A DNA stretch of 41,824 nt from an uncultured Oscillibacter sp. (lineage in GTDB: Bacteria > Bacillota > Clostridia > Oscillospirales > Oscillospiraceae): contig CAKTMK010000018.1 of NCBI GenBank assembly GCA_934574045.1, positions 1 to 41,824 on the forward strand. The letters run 5' to 3'. Positions 6,506 to 15,208 of the stretch are shown here, one piece after another. The position numbers and the translations under genes are program-made. Position 1 is the first letter of the stretch. Every line of letters starts with the position of its first letter. The notes beneath the pieces are model-generated. The model saw nothing but the letters and a program-made list of their open reading frames with translations. It was not told where the DNA came from and made no database searches.

Positions 6506-7837
6506 ATGAGCAGATACAGCAGGGAGGACATTCTCCGCACCGTCCGGGACGAGGACGTGCAGTTCATTCGGATGCAGTTTACGGATATTTTCGGCCAGAT
6601 GAAGAACGTGGCTGTCACCGCGTCCCAGATCGAGCGGGCGCTGGACAACCAGATCATGCTGGACGGCAGCTCCATTGAGGGCTTTGTGCGCATCGAGGAG
6701 TCGGACCAGTATCTCTGGCCGGACCCGGACACCTTCGCCATCCTGCCGTGGCGGCCGCAGTACGGCAAGGTTGCCCGCCTGATCTGCGACGTACACGATC
6801 CGGACGGCGGGGCCTTTGTGGGCGATCCCCGGGGCGTTTTGAAGCGGGCGGTCCGCCGGGCGGCGGACATGGGATTCACGTTCAACGTTGGACCGGAGGT
6901 GGAATTTTTCCTGTTCCAGACCGACGACGACGGCAATCCCACCACCGCCACCGGCGACCACGCGGGGTATTTTGATCTCGGCCCGCTGGACCACGGCGAG
7001 GGGACCCGGCGGGAGATCTGCCTGATGCTGGAGGAGATGGGCTTTGAGATCGAGGCCAGCCATCACGAGGTCTCCGCCGGTCAGCACGAGATCGACATGA
7101 AGTATACCGACGCGCTGCGGGCGGCGGACAACCTGATGACGTTCAAGCTGGCGGTCAAAACGCTGGCGCAGAAAAACGGCCTGCACGCCACGTTCATGCC
7201 CAAGCCGGTCTGCGGCGCGGCAGGCAGCGGGATGCACGTGAATATGTCCCTGTTCCGGGACGGGAAAAACGCGTTTTACGACCCGTCCGACCCCAGAAAG
7301 CTCTCGCCGCTGGCGTACAGCTTCATGGCAGGCCTGCTGGCCCACGCGCAGGGCTTCTGCGCGCTGACCAACCCGCTGGTGAACTCGTACAAGCGGCTCA
7401 TCTCGGGGTACGAGGCGCCCCACAGCATCGCGTGGTCCTCGTCCAACCGCTCCGCCCTCATCCGCATCCCCGCCCCCCGGGGGCAGGACACGCGGCTGGA
7501 GCTGCGCAGTCCCGACCCGTCCTGCAACCCGTATCTGGCGTTCGCGGCCTGCCTTGCGGCGGGGCTGGACGGCATCGAGCGCGGCCTGACGCCGCCGGAG
7601 GAGATCGCGGAGAATCTGTACGCCATGGACGCCGCGCAGCTCCGCAGCCACGGCGTGGCCGAGCTGCCGAACACGCTGGAGTCCGCCGTGGCCGCGCTGG
7701 AGGCGGACGAGGTCATCACCGCGGCGCTGGGGCCGCACGTGGCGGGCCAGTATATCACCGGCAAGCGGCGGGAGTGGAGCGACTACCGCGCGCAGGTCAC
7801 GCCGTGGGAGCTGGAGCGCTATCTCATCACCTACTGA
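6506..7837 (+). CDS. glnA: Glutamine synthetase, GSI-alpha type
   Basis: Makes glutamine from glutamate, ammonia and ATP, the main ammonium-assimilating step. The ATG at 6506 follows AAAGGAGA and gives 443 residues, the usual Gram-positive GSI-alpha size. Visible signatures are IMLDGSSIEGF near residue 50, VGPEVEFFLF (metal ligands, about 131-140), HHEVSAGQHEIDMKY, the ATP-binding segment TFMPKPVCGAAGSGMHVN with its following SLFRDG, and RSALIRIPAPRG, RLELRSPDPSCNPYLAFA and ITGKRREWSDYR near the C terminus. It is the first gene of a two-gene unit with the ANTAR protein, 44 bp apart. A terminator immediately behind its promoter suggests control by antitermination. Confidence 0.97.
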   Translation: MSRYSREDILRTVRDEDVQFIRMQFTDIFGQMKNVAVTASQIERALDNQIMLDGSSIEGFVRIEESDQYLWPDPDTFAILPWRPQYGKVARLICDVHDPDGGAFVGDPRGVLKRAVRRAADMGFTFNVGPEVEFFLFQTDDDGNPTTATGDHAGYFDLGPLDHGEGTRREICLMLEEMGFEIEASHHEVSAGQHEIDMKYTDALRAADNLMTFKLAVKTLAQKNGLHATFMPKPVCGAAGSGMHVNMSLFRDGKNAFYDPSDPRKLSPLAYSFMAGLLAHAQGFCALTNPLVNSYKRLISGYEAPHSIAWSSSNRSALIRIPAPRGQDTRLELRSPDPSCNPYLAFAACLAAGLDGIERGLTPPEEIAENLYAMDAAQLRSHGVAELPNTLESAVAALEADEVITAALGPHVAGQYITGKRREWSDYRAQVTPWELERYLITY

Positions 7838-7881
7838 CCGTTCCCCCGCCGGGGGACGGCCCGCGGAAAGGAGGGGAGGTC

Positions 7882-8430
7882 ATGGATCGGATCGTGGTGG
7901 CGTTTCCGAACGACGAGGCGCAGCGGCGCATCGTCCGGCTGCTGGAGTCCGGCGGCTTCTCCCCCGCCCGCCTGTGCGCCACCGGCGCGGAGGCCATCCG
8001 GGCCGCGTCCAAGCTGGACGGCGCGGCGGTGATCTGCGGGTTTCACCTGCGGGGCATGACCGCCGCCGATCTGGCCGCCGCACTGCGGGGCCGCGCGGCG
8101 GTGCTGGTGATCTCCACCGCGGCCAATCTGGACCTGTGCGACGGGGAGAACCTGTTCAAGCTGGCCACGCCCGCGCGGCGGGCGGACTTCTTCTCCACGC
8201 TGGAGCTGATGCAGTCCTTCGCGGCGGGGAATTTCCGCCGTCCCGCGCCGGAGCGCCGGGAGGAGGACCAGCGGCTCATTCAGCGGGCCAAGGAGCTTTT
8301 AATGGACGTGAACCGCATGACCGAGGCGGAGGCGCACCGCTTTCTGCAAAAGCGCAGCATGGACGCCGGGGCGAAGCTGACAGATACGGCCCGGCGCATC
8401 GTGGACGCCTATTCCCGGGGCGCGCTGTAA
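7882..8430 (+). CDS. ANTAR-domain response regulator (putative RNA-binding antiterminator)
   Basis: Protein of 182 residues. Residues 1-110 look like a degenerate receiver domain (VVAFPNDEAQRRIVRLLESG, then VICGFHLRGM where the usual phospho-acceptor Asp is replaced by a Gly-Phe sequence), so phosphorylation is doubtful. Residues about 125-180 form an ANTAR domain: IQRAKELLMDVNRMTEAEAH, FLQKRSMDAGAKL and TARRIVDAYSRG. ANTAR proteins bind paired hexaloop hairpins in nascent RNA and prevent termination. The ATG follows AAAGGAGGGGAGG. Its place directly after glnA, whose leader holds a terminator with a six-base loop, suggests glnA control and perhaps self-control. The same pairing is common in Clostridia, but the mechanism here is inference. 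Confidence 0.9.
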   Translation: MDRIVVAFPNDEAQRRIVRLLESGGFSPARLCATGAEAIRAASKLDGAAVICGFHLRGMTAADLAAALRGRAAVLVISTAANLDLCDGENLFKLATPARRADFFSTLELMQSFAAGNFRRPAPERREEDQRLIQRAKELLMDVNRMTEAEAHRFLQKRSMDAGAKLTDTARRIVDAYSRGAL

Positions 8431-8762
8431 GCGCGCGGCGGCTTCTCCTGCGGCCATTCGCGGCTGCCCTGACGCGGGCTGTCCGTGTCTCTGGTCATCC
8501 CGCGCGTATTTCCTACGGGCTTTCCGCGCACCGCCCGCATTTCTTCCCTTTTGTCGGCTCCCGCCGGGAGCGCGCCGCGCCGTATGGGGCGGCGCGGCGT
8601 GCTTCTCCGCGGAGACGAATACCATCTTTCTCCTTTCTCTTAGAGGGTCAAGGCCCGGAGCGAAACGCTCCGGGCCTTGACCGTTCCTCCGTGCAGAAAG
8701 TCCGAGGACTTTCTGGCAACTTTCACCATACTTCGCGAAAGTCCGCGCTGCTTCCGCAAAAA
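8431..8762. other. Intergenic region with strong inverted repeats, no gene seen
   Basis: No supported coding frame. It contains CGCCGCGCC/GGCGCGGCG (8573-8581 with 8591-8599), a perfect 17-bp stem with AAA loop (8646-8662 with 8666-8682), and AGAAAGTCC/GGACTTTCT (8697-8705 with 8708-8716 approximately). None has an adjacent T-tract, so they do not look like ordinary terminators. The 17-bp stem could still end the glnA-ANTAR transcript. Confidence 0.5.
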
Positions 8763-8800
8763 CGCCCCCGGACCGGAGCGGCCGCTCCGGTCCGGGGGCG
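8757..8800 (-). terminator. Terminator of the efflux operon
   Basis: Perfect 38-bp palindrome (8763-8800, 19-bp arms with essentially no loop), followed on minus by GTTTTTGCGG. It lies 18 bp after the TetR stop codon and ends the four-gene operon. Confidence 0.85.
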
Positions 8801-8818
8801 TGACGGTTCTTCCGCCGC

Positions 8819-9397
8819 TCAGCCGGCGGACTGCATTCCCCGCATGGCCAGCTCCACCAGCGTCCGGGCCGGGTCCTCCCGACCCAGCATCTTCATCCGG
8901 TAGACAAAGTAGGGGTTGGGGATGCTCAGGAAGTACGCCGCCGCCGCAGGCGCGTCCAGATCGGCGGCCAGCTCCCCGGCGTTCTGCGCCTGCTGGACCG
9001 CCCGCTCTGTCGCGGCGGCCATCTGGGTCCAGAGCTGCTCCACCATCTCCCGCAGCTCGCTGAGGGATTCGTTGCCCACCATGCGCAGGATCTGGCTCAT
9101 GTCCACCTCCTGCGTCAGGCACAGCATCATCCGGACGTAGTGCTCCAGCTGGGAGGCGAAGGGAATGTCCTGCGCAAACACCGCGCAGACCTCCTCCATG
9201 ATCTGCCGCGCTTTCATCTTGCAGACGGCAAGGAACAGCTCGCTCTTGGAAGTAAAGTACTCGTAGACCGTGGACTTTCCGATCCCGGCCCGGGCGGCGA
9301 TCTCAGAGATGGAGGCGCCCTCGATTCCCCGCGTGCCGAACTCGGCCAGCGCCGCGTTCAGGATCGTCTCCCGGCGGTACTCACTGATCCTTGACAC
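8819..9397 (-). CDS. TetR/AcrR-family regulator of the efflux operon
   Basis: Probable repressor of 192 residues. Residues 8-50 form the TetR helix-turn-helix: ILNAALAEFGTRGIEGASIS, then EIAARAGIGKSTVYEYFTSK. The remainder is the helical ligand-binding and dimerisation domain. The start is a GTG (9395-9397) with AAAGGAGGAG at good spacing; the coding region overlaps the RND gene end by 17 bp. As last gene of the operon it is made only when the operon is transcribed, so it probably forms a feedback loop through the perfect palindrome at 15179-15196 next to the operon promoter. The inducer is unknown. Confidence 0.92.
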   Translation of the reverse strand: MSRISEYRRETILNAALAEFGTRGIEGASISEIAARAGIGKSTVYEYFTSKSELFLAVCKMKARQIMEEVCAVFAQDIPFASQLEHYVRMMLCLTQEVDMSQILRMVGNESLSELREMVEQLWTQMAAATERAVQQAQNAGELAADLDAPAAAAYFLSIPNPYFVYRMKMLGREDPARTLVELAMRGMQSAG

Positions 9398-12300
9398 GGA
9401 CCGTCTCCTCCTTTCCCGCCTTCGCTGCCAGCTTCTTGGCCCGCTTCGCGGCCCGTTTCTCCGCAGAGCGCTGGCTGAAGCCGTCCAGCACGCTGTAATA
9501 CACCGGGGTGAACAGCAGCGTCACCACCGTGGAGATCAGCATACCCGTAATCATGGCAATGGCCATGGGCTTCATCATTTCGGAGCCTTCGCCCATGCCG
9601 AAGGCCATGGGCAGCAGGCCCAGCACCGTGGTCAGCATCGTCATCATGACGGGCCGGACGCGGCGGGGGCAGGCGTTGAGAATGGCCTCGTTTTTCTCCT
9701 CGTGGCGCAGGCGGCGGGTCTTGATATAATCCACCAGCACGATGGAGGAGTTGACCACCGTGCCCGCCAGCATGATGACGCTGACCATGGAGACAATGGA
9801 TATCTTCATACCGAACAGGAACTGGGTGCTCAGGGAGCCAAGCAGGCTCACCGGCAGGATCATCATGACGATGACCGGCATCAGAAAGGACTCAAACTGG
9901 GACGCAAGGACGAAATACACCAGTCCCAGCGCCACCAGCAGCGCATTACCAAGGCTCTGGAAGGAGTCCATCATCTCCGCGTTCTCGCCGCCCATGTCCA
10001 CGATAACGCCCTCCGGCGGCTGGAACGAGGCCAGCACCTCGCTGACGGACTTGGCGATGCCCACGGCGTCGTCGCTGCGGCTGTTTCCGGTGATGGTGAT
10101 GGTGCGGCTCTGGTCCTTGCGGATGATGGACTGGGGCGCCATCGTCACCTCCACGTTCGCCACCATGCTCAGCGGCACGGAGCTGCCCAGCGGCGTGGTG
10201 ATGGACATGGAGCGCAGCGTATCCAGGCTCTTGCCCGCGTCGGTCTCGCCGCGGACCACCACGTCGATCTCCTCGCCGTTGACCTTCAGGACGGTGGCGG
10301 TGGAGCCGGTGAGCTGGCTGCGCACGGCGGTGCCGACGGTGGCGGCGGTCAGTCCGTACTGCGCCGCCACGTCGCGGCGCATGGTCACGTCCACCTCCGG
10401 CACCTGATCGCCGGCGCTGGAGGAGACGTCAATAGCGTCCGGAATGGCGCTGATGCGCGCCATCAGGTCCTTGGACGCGGCCTCCAGCTCGTCGTAATCG
10501 TCGCCGGAGAGGGTGATGCTGATGGGCGTTCCGGTCATGGCGGACATATCCATCGAGCCGGAGGAGGACACGGAGATGTCCGTTCCGGCGATGTCCTGAA
10601 GGTCCTCCCGGAGCTGGTTACCGATCTCCTCGGCGGAGCGGCTGCGGTCCTTGATGGGGACCAGATTCAGCGTGATGGAGGTGGAGTTGTCGCCAGTCAT
10701 GCTGCTCATGGTGCCACCGCCGGTGGTATAGTAGATGTCCTTGATCTCCGGCACGGTGTCCACGGCGACGTCCACCACCTGCTCGGCAATGTGCTGGGCC
10801 TCGGCCGTCTCGGTGCCGACGGGCAGCTTCGCCGTGACGCTGACGGTGCTCTCGTCCATGGCGGGGATCATCTCAAAGCCGGAGACGGCAATGATCCCGA
10901 TAAAGACCACGATCAGGAGCAGCGAGGTCAGCATGGCCCGCTTGCGGTGGGTGATGTAAAAGCCCAGCTTCTTCACGTACCAGTCGTTCAGGCGGCTGGA
11001 CTTCTTCTTTTTCGCGGCCTCCATGACCTGCGCGTTGCTCTTGAGATCCCGGCTGCTGCGGCCCAGCAGCATATAGCTCAGCAGCGGCACGATGGTCAGC
11101 GCCACCACCAGCGACATTCCGATCAGGGTGCAGATGGTCAGGCAGAAATCGTAGAACATCATGCCCACGATGCCGCTGGTCAGACCCAGCGGCAGGAACA
11201 CCGCCACGGTGGTCAGCGTGGACGCCACGATGGACAGCGCCACCTCGCCGGTGCCCTGCGTGCAGGAGGCCAGATTGTCGTATCCGTCCGATCGGTATCG
11301 GAAGATGTTTTCCAGCACGACGATGGAGTTATCCACGATCATGCCCACGCCCATGGCCACGCCGCCAAGACTCATCATGTTCAGCGTGATGCCCAGCACC
11401 CGCATCAGCAGGAACACGGACACGATGCACACCGGCATGGACACGGAGATGACCAGCGTGGCGCCCCAGTCCCGCAGGAAGATGAACAGCACCAGCGCCG
11501 CCAGCGCCACGCCCATGATGATGTTGGAGATGGCGCTGTCCACGGAGAGGTTGATGTAGTCGCTCTGATCCATCAGGACGGACCACTCCAGAGACGGATT
11601 CTCCGCGGAGATCTTTTCCATGGCCTTCTGCACCCGCTGGGCGGTGACCACGGTGTTCACGTCCGACTGCTTGTTGACGGACAGGGCCACGCAGTCCTTT
11701 CCGTTCACGCGGGCAATGGCCTCCCGCTCTTGGGGCTTGAGATAGACGTTGGCCAGCTCGCCCAGACGGACGGAGCCGCCGGTGGGCAGGGGGATCAGGC
11801 AGTTGGCCACGTCCTCGGCGGAGGAGAACTCGCCGTCCGTGCGGACGGAGAGGGTATTCGCGCCGCTGTCCACGCTGCCGCCGGGGATGGTGACGTTTTC
11901 CGCCGAGAGGATCTGGGAAAGATAGGTCAGGGACAGGCCGTAGCCCTCCAGCTTCTCCGTATACGTCTCCACGGCGATCTCGTTCTGATAACCGCCCTGC
12001 ACCTCCACGGAGGCCACGCCCTCGATGCGCTCCAGCGCGGGCGTGATGGTGTCGTCCGCCACGGACTGGAGCGCGGCCAGATCCGCGCCCTGCAGTCCGA
12101 TGACCATGACGGGCATGGCGTCCATGTCCATGGCCATCATCACCGGGTCGCTGGTGCCGTCTGGCAGGCTGCTTTTCGCCATGCCCACCTTGTCGCGCAG
12201 GTCCGTCATGGCCTGATCCAGATCGGTGCTGTCGGTGAAGGAGACCAGCACCAGAGACATATTTTCCACGGAGTAGGACTGGATCTCGTCCATTCCGGCC

Positions 12301-12518
12301 ACGGAGGCGCAGGCGTTCTCCAGCGGGATCGTGACCAGATTCTCCACTTCCTGCGGGCCTGCCTGATACGTTGAATACATGATCACCATCGGCAGCTCGA
12401 TATCCGGCATCAGGGCCAGCGGGAGCTGGGTGAAGCCCAGAATACCGAAGGCCACGACCATGATGCAGGCCATGATGGTCGTTACCCGGTGGCGGATGCA
12501 GAATGTGACGATCTTCAT
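9381..12518 (-). CDS. RND-superfamily efflux transporter, AcrB/SwrC-like
   Basis: Inner-membrane proton-driven exporter of 1045 residues, normal for the HAE/AcrB group. It starts with IRHRVTTIMACIMVVAFGIL (first membrane helix, about 10-28) and has two large extracytoplasmic loops, roughly residues 30-330 and 560-850. The middle helices bear GGVAMGVGMIVDNSIVVLEN, the proton-relay segment with Asp396; the neighbouring position that is Asp408 in E. coli AcrB is Asn397 here. The second half ends with the membrane block SIVLVDYIKT to VVTLLFTPVYYS and a basic cytoplasmic tail rich in Lys, Arg and Ala. The ATG overlaps the stop of the fusion-protein gene in an ATGA. Substrate is unknown; drugs, bile salts or lipopeptides are plausible from family knowledge. 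Confidence 0.95.
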   Translation of the reverse strand: MKIVTFCIRHRVTTIMACIMVVAFGILGFTQLPLALMPDIELPMVIMYSTYQAGPQEVENLVTIPLENACASVAGMDEIQSYSVENMSLVLVSFTDSTDLDQAMTDLRDKVGMAKSSLPDGTSDPVMMAMDMDAMPVMVIGLQGADLAALQSVADDTITPALERIEGVASVEVQGGYQNEIAVETYTEKLEGYGLSLTYLSQILSAENVTIPGGSVDSGANTLSVRTDGEFSSAEDVANCLIPLPTGGSVRLGELANVYLKPQEREAIARVNGKDCVALSVNKQSDVNTVVTAQRVQKAMEKISAENPSLEWSVLMDQSDYINLSVDSAISNIIMGVALAALVLFIFLRDWGATLVISVSMPVCIVSVFLLMRVLGITLNMMSLGGVAMGVGMIVDNSIVVLENIFRYRSDGYDNLASCTQGTGEVALSIVASTLTTVAVFLPLGLTSGIVGMMFYDFCLTICTLIGMSLVVALTIVPLLSYMLLGRSSRDLKSNAQVMEAAKKKKSSRLNDWYVKKLGFYITHRKRAMLTSLLLIVVFIGIIAVSGFEMIPAMDESTVSVTAKLPVGTETAEAQHIAEQVVDVAVDTVPEIKDIYYTTGGGTMSSMTGDNSTSITLNLVPIKDRSRSAEEIGNQLREDLQDIAGTDISVSSSGSMDMSAMTGTPISITLSGDDYDELEAASKDLMARISAIPDAIDVSSSAGDQVPEVDVTMRRDVAAQYGLTAATVGTAVRSQLTGSTATVLKVNGEEIDVVVRGETDAGKSLDTLRSMSITTPLGSSVPLSMVANVEVTMAPQSIIRKDQSRTITITGNSRSDDAVGIAKSVSEVLASFQPPEGVIVDMGGENAEMMDSFQSLGNALLVALGLVYFVLASQFESFLMPVIVMMILPVSLLGSLSTQFLFGMKISIVSMVSVIMLAGTVVNSSIVLVDYIKTRRLRHEEKNEAILNACPRRVRPVMMTMLTTVLGLLPMAFGMGEGSEMMKPMAIAMITGMLISTVVTLLFTPVYYSVLDGFSQRSAEKRAAKRAKKLAAKAGKEETVRVKDQ

Positions 12519-13726
12519 CCGTTTGCACCCTCCGCGCTGCCGTCGGCGGCGGAACTATCCGCGGAGCTGTCCGCAGAGGAAGCCGCGCCGTCCGCCTGTC
12601 CGTCCTCTGCGGGAGCGTCCGCCGCGGGCGCGTTGGTCACGCGGACCGGCGCGCCGTCGCTCAGATAGCTCTGGCCGCGGGTGACCAGCTGCTCGCCGCC
12701 GTGCAGACCGGAGGTGACCTCCGTGTCCTTCTCGCCCACAAGGCCGGTGGTGATGGCGATCTGATAGGCCGTATCGCCGTCCACGATGTAAACGGACTGC
12801 TGGCCGTCCTCGCCCGTCAGGATGGACTCCGTGGGGATGAGGACCGTGCCCGTGCGGGAGTCGGTGCGGAAGGTGGCCCGGGCAAACATGCCGATGGACA
12901 CCTGCGTGTCCTCCGGCAGGTCGATGTGGACCTCATAGAGGGCGGAGGTGGGGCTGACGGCGGAGGCGACGGAGGCGATGGTGCCCTCCAGCGTTCCGCT
13001 GATGGAGGGGATCTCCACGTCCACCTTGTCGCCCACGCTGATGATGGGCTGGAGCGTCTCGGAGACGTTCACCACCACCTGCGGCCGCCCGATCTCGGAC
13101 ACCACCACCGCTGCGGAACTGGGCGCGACGGTCACGCCGGCGGTCACGCCGACGCTGGAGACGGTCCCGGCGATGGGAGCCGTGACTGTGGGGTTGTTCA
13201 GCGCCTCCCACACGTCGTCCATGTTGAGCTGCGCCAGCGTGCTGGCCCGGGCGTTCTCCGCCTGCAGCAGGCCCAGCCGGGCCTGATCGAGCTGATTCTG
13301 ACTGACCGCGCCCAGCTCGAAGAGAGCCTGAAGATTGTCGCAGCTCTCCTGCGCCTGACGGAGCTGTTCATCCAGAAGTTCGCGGGACTTTGTGTAAGTT
13401 GTCAGCGCATTTCCGTATGTATCCCGCAAATCAGAGGTGTCCAGCGTATACAGCGGGTCGCCCACGGCCACCGTGTCGCCCGCCTTGACGTGGACGCTCT
13501 TGACCTCGCAGCCCACCTTGCTCAGAACCGGCACGTTCCGGTTGGCGGTCACGCTGCCCGTGACGGTGCTCTCCACTGCGATGTCGCCGGTGGTCACCGT
13601 CTGGGTCTCCACCGCGGTCCCCAGCGGCTCCGGCTCGGCGGAGGTGTCGCCGCTCTGACCGCAGGCGCTCAGCCCGCTCACCACCAGCGCCGCCGCCAGC
13701 AGCGCGCAAATCGGTTGTTTTTTCAT
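12515..13726 (-). CDS. Membrane-fusion (HlyD/AcrA-like) lipoprotein
   Basis: Periplasmic-adaptor type protein, 403 residues, linking the RND pump to an outer component or to the cell wall. The start ATG at 13724-13726 follows AAAGGAG; in-frame codons upstream lack such a site. The N terminus MKKQPICALLAAALVVSGLS is a lipoprotein signal with lipid-attached Cys22. Residues about 45-95 and 190-215 give the two halves of a lipoyl-like domain (VHVKAGDTVAVGDPLYTLDT and TVTAPIAGTVSSVGVTAGVT), separated by a coiled-coil hairpin, followed by beta-barrel and membrane-proximal domains. The last 45 residues are a low-complexity Ala/Ser/Asp-rich tail. It lies 36 bp after the TolC-like gene and overlaps the pump gene by 4 bp. 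Confidence 0.94.
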   Translation of the reverse strand: MKKQPICALLAAALVVSGLSACGQSGDTSAEPEPLGTAVETQTVTTGDIAVESTVTGSVTANRNVPVLSKVGCEVKSVHVKAGDTVAVGDPLYTLDTSDLRDTYGNALTTYTKSRELLDEQLRQAQESCDNLQALFELGAVSQNQLDQARLGLLQAENARASTLAQLNMDDVWEALNNPTVTAPIAGTVSSVGVTAGVTVAPSSAAVVVSEIGRPQVVVNVSETLQPIISVGDKVDVEIPSISGTLEGTIASVASAVSPTSALYEVHIDLPEDTQVSIGMFARATFRTDSRTGTVLIPTESILTGEDGQQSVYIVDGDTAYQIAITTGLVGEKDTEVTSGLHGGEQLVTRGQSYLSDGAPVRVTNAPAADAPAEDGQADGAASSADSSADSSAADGSAEGANG

Positions 13727-13762
13727 GCTTTTCTCCTTTAATTCAAGCTGCACTCAGCCGTT

Positions 13763-15127
13763 TCAAACCAGTCCGTACTGCACCGCGTTCTCATACGCGC
13801 GGTAGGCGCTGAACAGGTCCCGCTGCGCCGCGCGCAGATCGTCCTGCGCGCTGGTCAGATCGTTCTGCGCGGAAAGGTACTCCTCGTGGGAGAGCATCCC
13901 CAGCTCATACTTCTTCGCGGCAATGTCAAAGCTGCGCTGCTGGAAATCCACCGTCTCCTGCGCGGCGGCCACCAAACGCCGGTCCTCCGGGATTGTGATG
14001 CAGACCGTTTTGAACTTCGCCGCAAAATTGCGCTTCGCGGCGGCCAGCGCGTGCTTGTTGGCGCCGCTGGTGTCGGTGTCGTAAGAGATCTGGGCGTTCA
14101 GCACATCCACATTGCGGCCCATGGCGGTGCCGAGGGCCTTGTCGTAACTCACGGCATCAAGCTCCGGATCCGACGGCTGCGGCAGCGGAGCCAGCTTCAC
14201 CGTTCCGTTCAGCTCCATGCCGCACATTCCCTCCAGCGTCAGCTTGCTGGAGGTGATCTGGAATTTCAGGGATTCCATCTGGCTCTGGAGCTGGCTGCGC
14301 TGATGGCGCATCGTCTCCGCCTCAAATTCAGAGGCCATGCCCAGCTCCAGCCGCTTCTCCGTGATGGCCACGGCCCGGTCCATCGTCTCCAGCCCGCGCT
14401 CCATGGCGTCCAGTCCGTCCTCCATGGAGATGATCGCCGCGTACAGCGTCTCCGCGCCCTTGATTACCTGATTGATGGCGTCGTTCAGCGTGTTCTTCGC
14501 GGATTCCGTGCTGTCGCCCAGCGTGTTCCGCTGACCCTGCATGGTGCTGATCTGCATGCTCAAGAGCTGCTCCGCCGCCCTCAGGCTGGCCGCCAGACCA
14601 TCATAAGCCGGCTGAAGCTCCGGGGTCGGCGCTTCAGCCGGAAGATCTTTGAGCGACGACGTCACATTCCCCTTCAGTTCTCCCAGCCAGAGGATCGCGT
14701 CCCACATGGAGGAGGTCGTCACATTATTGAGATCCTTGAGCTGCCCGTCCAGCGAGAGGATATTCTCATTGTACTTTTTCAGCACCGCGCGCAGGCTTTC
14801 ATAGGTCAGCGAGCCGGAGGAATTTTCCGACTTGAGCTGCTCGCTCTGGACGCTCTGCGCCGACAAAACCGCCAGCGGGTCGCCGCCCTGCTCAGAGGAG
14901 GCCGCCTGACCGTCCGCGGCGGGCGTCTGGGACGAGTCGGCCGATCCCGCCGCACTCCCGGCGGACGCTTCCTCGGAAGCTGCCGCGGAGCTTACCGCGG
15001 AGGACGCGGCGCTCTGCTGGCTGTCCGCGGCGGACGGCGCAGGCACAGCCCGGTCATCCGCCAGCACCGGCAGCGCGGCCGCCGCCGTCAGCACGAACGA
15101 CAGGAATAGCGCTAAGGTTCGTTTCAT
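13763..15127 (-). CDS. TolC-like (outer-membrane-factor family) exported protein
   Basis: Exported protein of 454 residues. Residues 1-24 form a signal peptide (KRTLALFLSFVLTAAAALPV). Residues about 25-90 are a Ser/Ala/Asp-rich low-complexity linker. From about 100 onward the protein is helical, with two TolC-type repeats: KRLELGMASEFEAETMRHQR about residue 255, and KYELGMLSHEEYLSAQNDLT near the C terminus, followed by an alternating Ala/Leu/Arg coiled coil ending YENAVQYGLV. The paired LGMxSxxE..xA pattern is characteristic of outer-membrane efflux proteins. Because the host appears to be a single-membrane Firmicute, its role is unclear; it may bridge the thick wall. It is the first gene of the efflux operon. 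Confidence 0.85.
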   Translation of the reverse strand: MKRTLALFLSFVLTAAAALPVLADDRAVPAPSAADSQQSAASSAVSSAAASEEASAGSAAGSADSSQTPAADGQAASSEQGGDPLAVLSAQSVQSEQLKSENSSGSLTYESLRAVLKKYNENILSLDGQLKDLNNVTTSSMWDAILWLGELKGNVTSSLKDLPAEAPTPELQPAYDGLAASLRAAEQLLSMQISTMQGQRNTLGDSTESAKNTLNDAINQVIKGAETLYAAIISMEDGLDAMERGLETMDRAVAITEKRLELGMASEFEAETMRHQRSQLQSQMESLKFQITSSKLTLEGMCGMELNGTVKLAPLPQPSDPELDAVSYDKALGTAMGRNVDVLNAQISYDTDTSGANKHALAAAKRNFAAKFKTVCITIPEDRRLVAAAQETVDFQQRSFDIAAKKYELGMLSHEEYLSAQNDLTSAQDDLRAAQRDLFSAYRAYENAVQYGLV

Positions 15128-15178
15128 ATCAGGACTCCTTTTTTCTGCGCGGGGCGCAAAGTTAGCAAAAACTAATAA

Positions 15179-15196
15179 ACCGACCGATCGGTCGGT
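15179..15196. promoter_or_regulatory. Palindromic operator, probable TetR binding site
   Basis: ACCGACCGATCGGTCGGT is an 18-bp perfect palindrome centred at 15187/15188, just downstream of the -10 of the efflux promoter and covering the early transcribed region. This is the expected position for a TetR repressor, and the TetR gene is in the same operon. Confidence 0.8.
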
Positions 15197-15208
15197 CGGC
15201 GTTTTCTA

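Noticed and set aside
9270..12374. Very long open frame on plus opposite the RND pump gene
   Set aside because: Its codons are His/Gly/Gln-rich and low complexity, it has no ribosome-binding site, and the minus strand encodes a clear RND protein. GC-rich third positions keep antisense frames open here.
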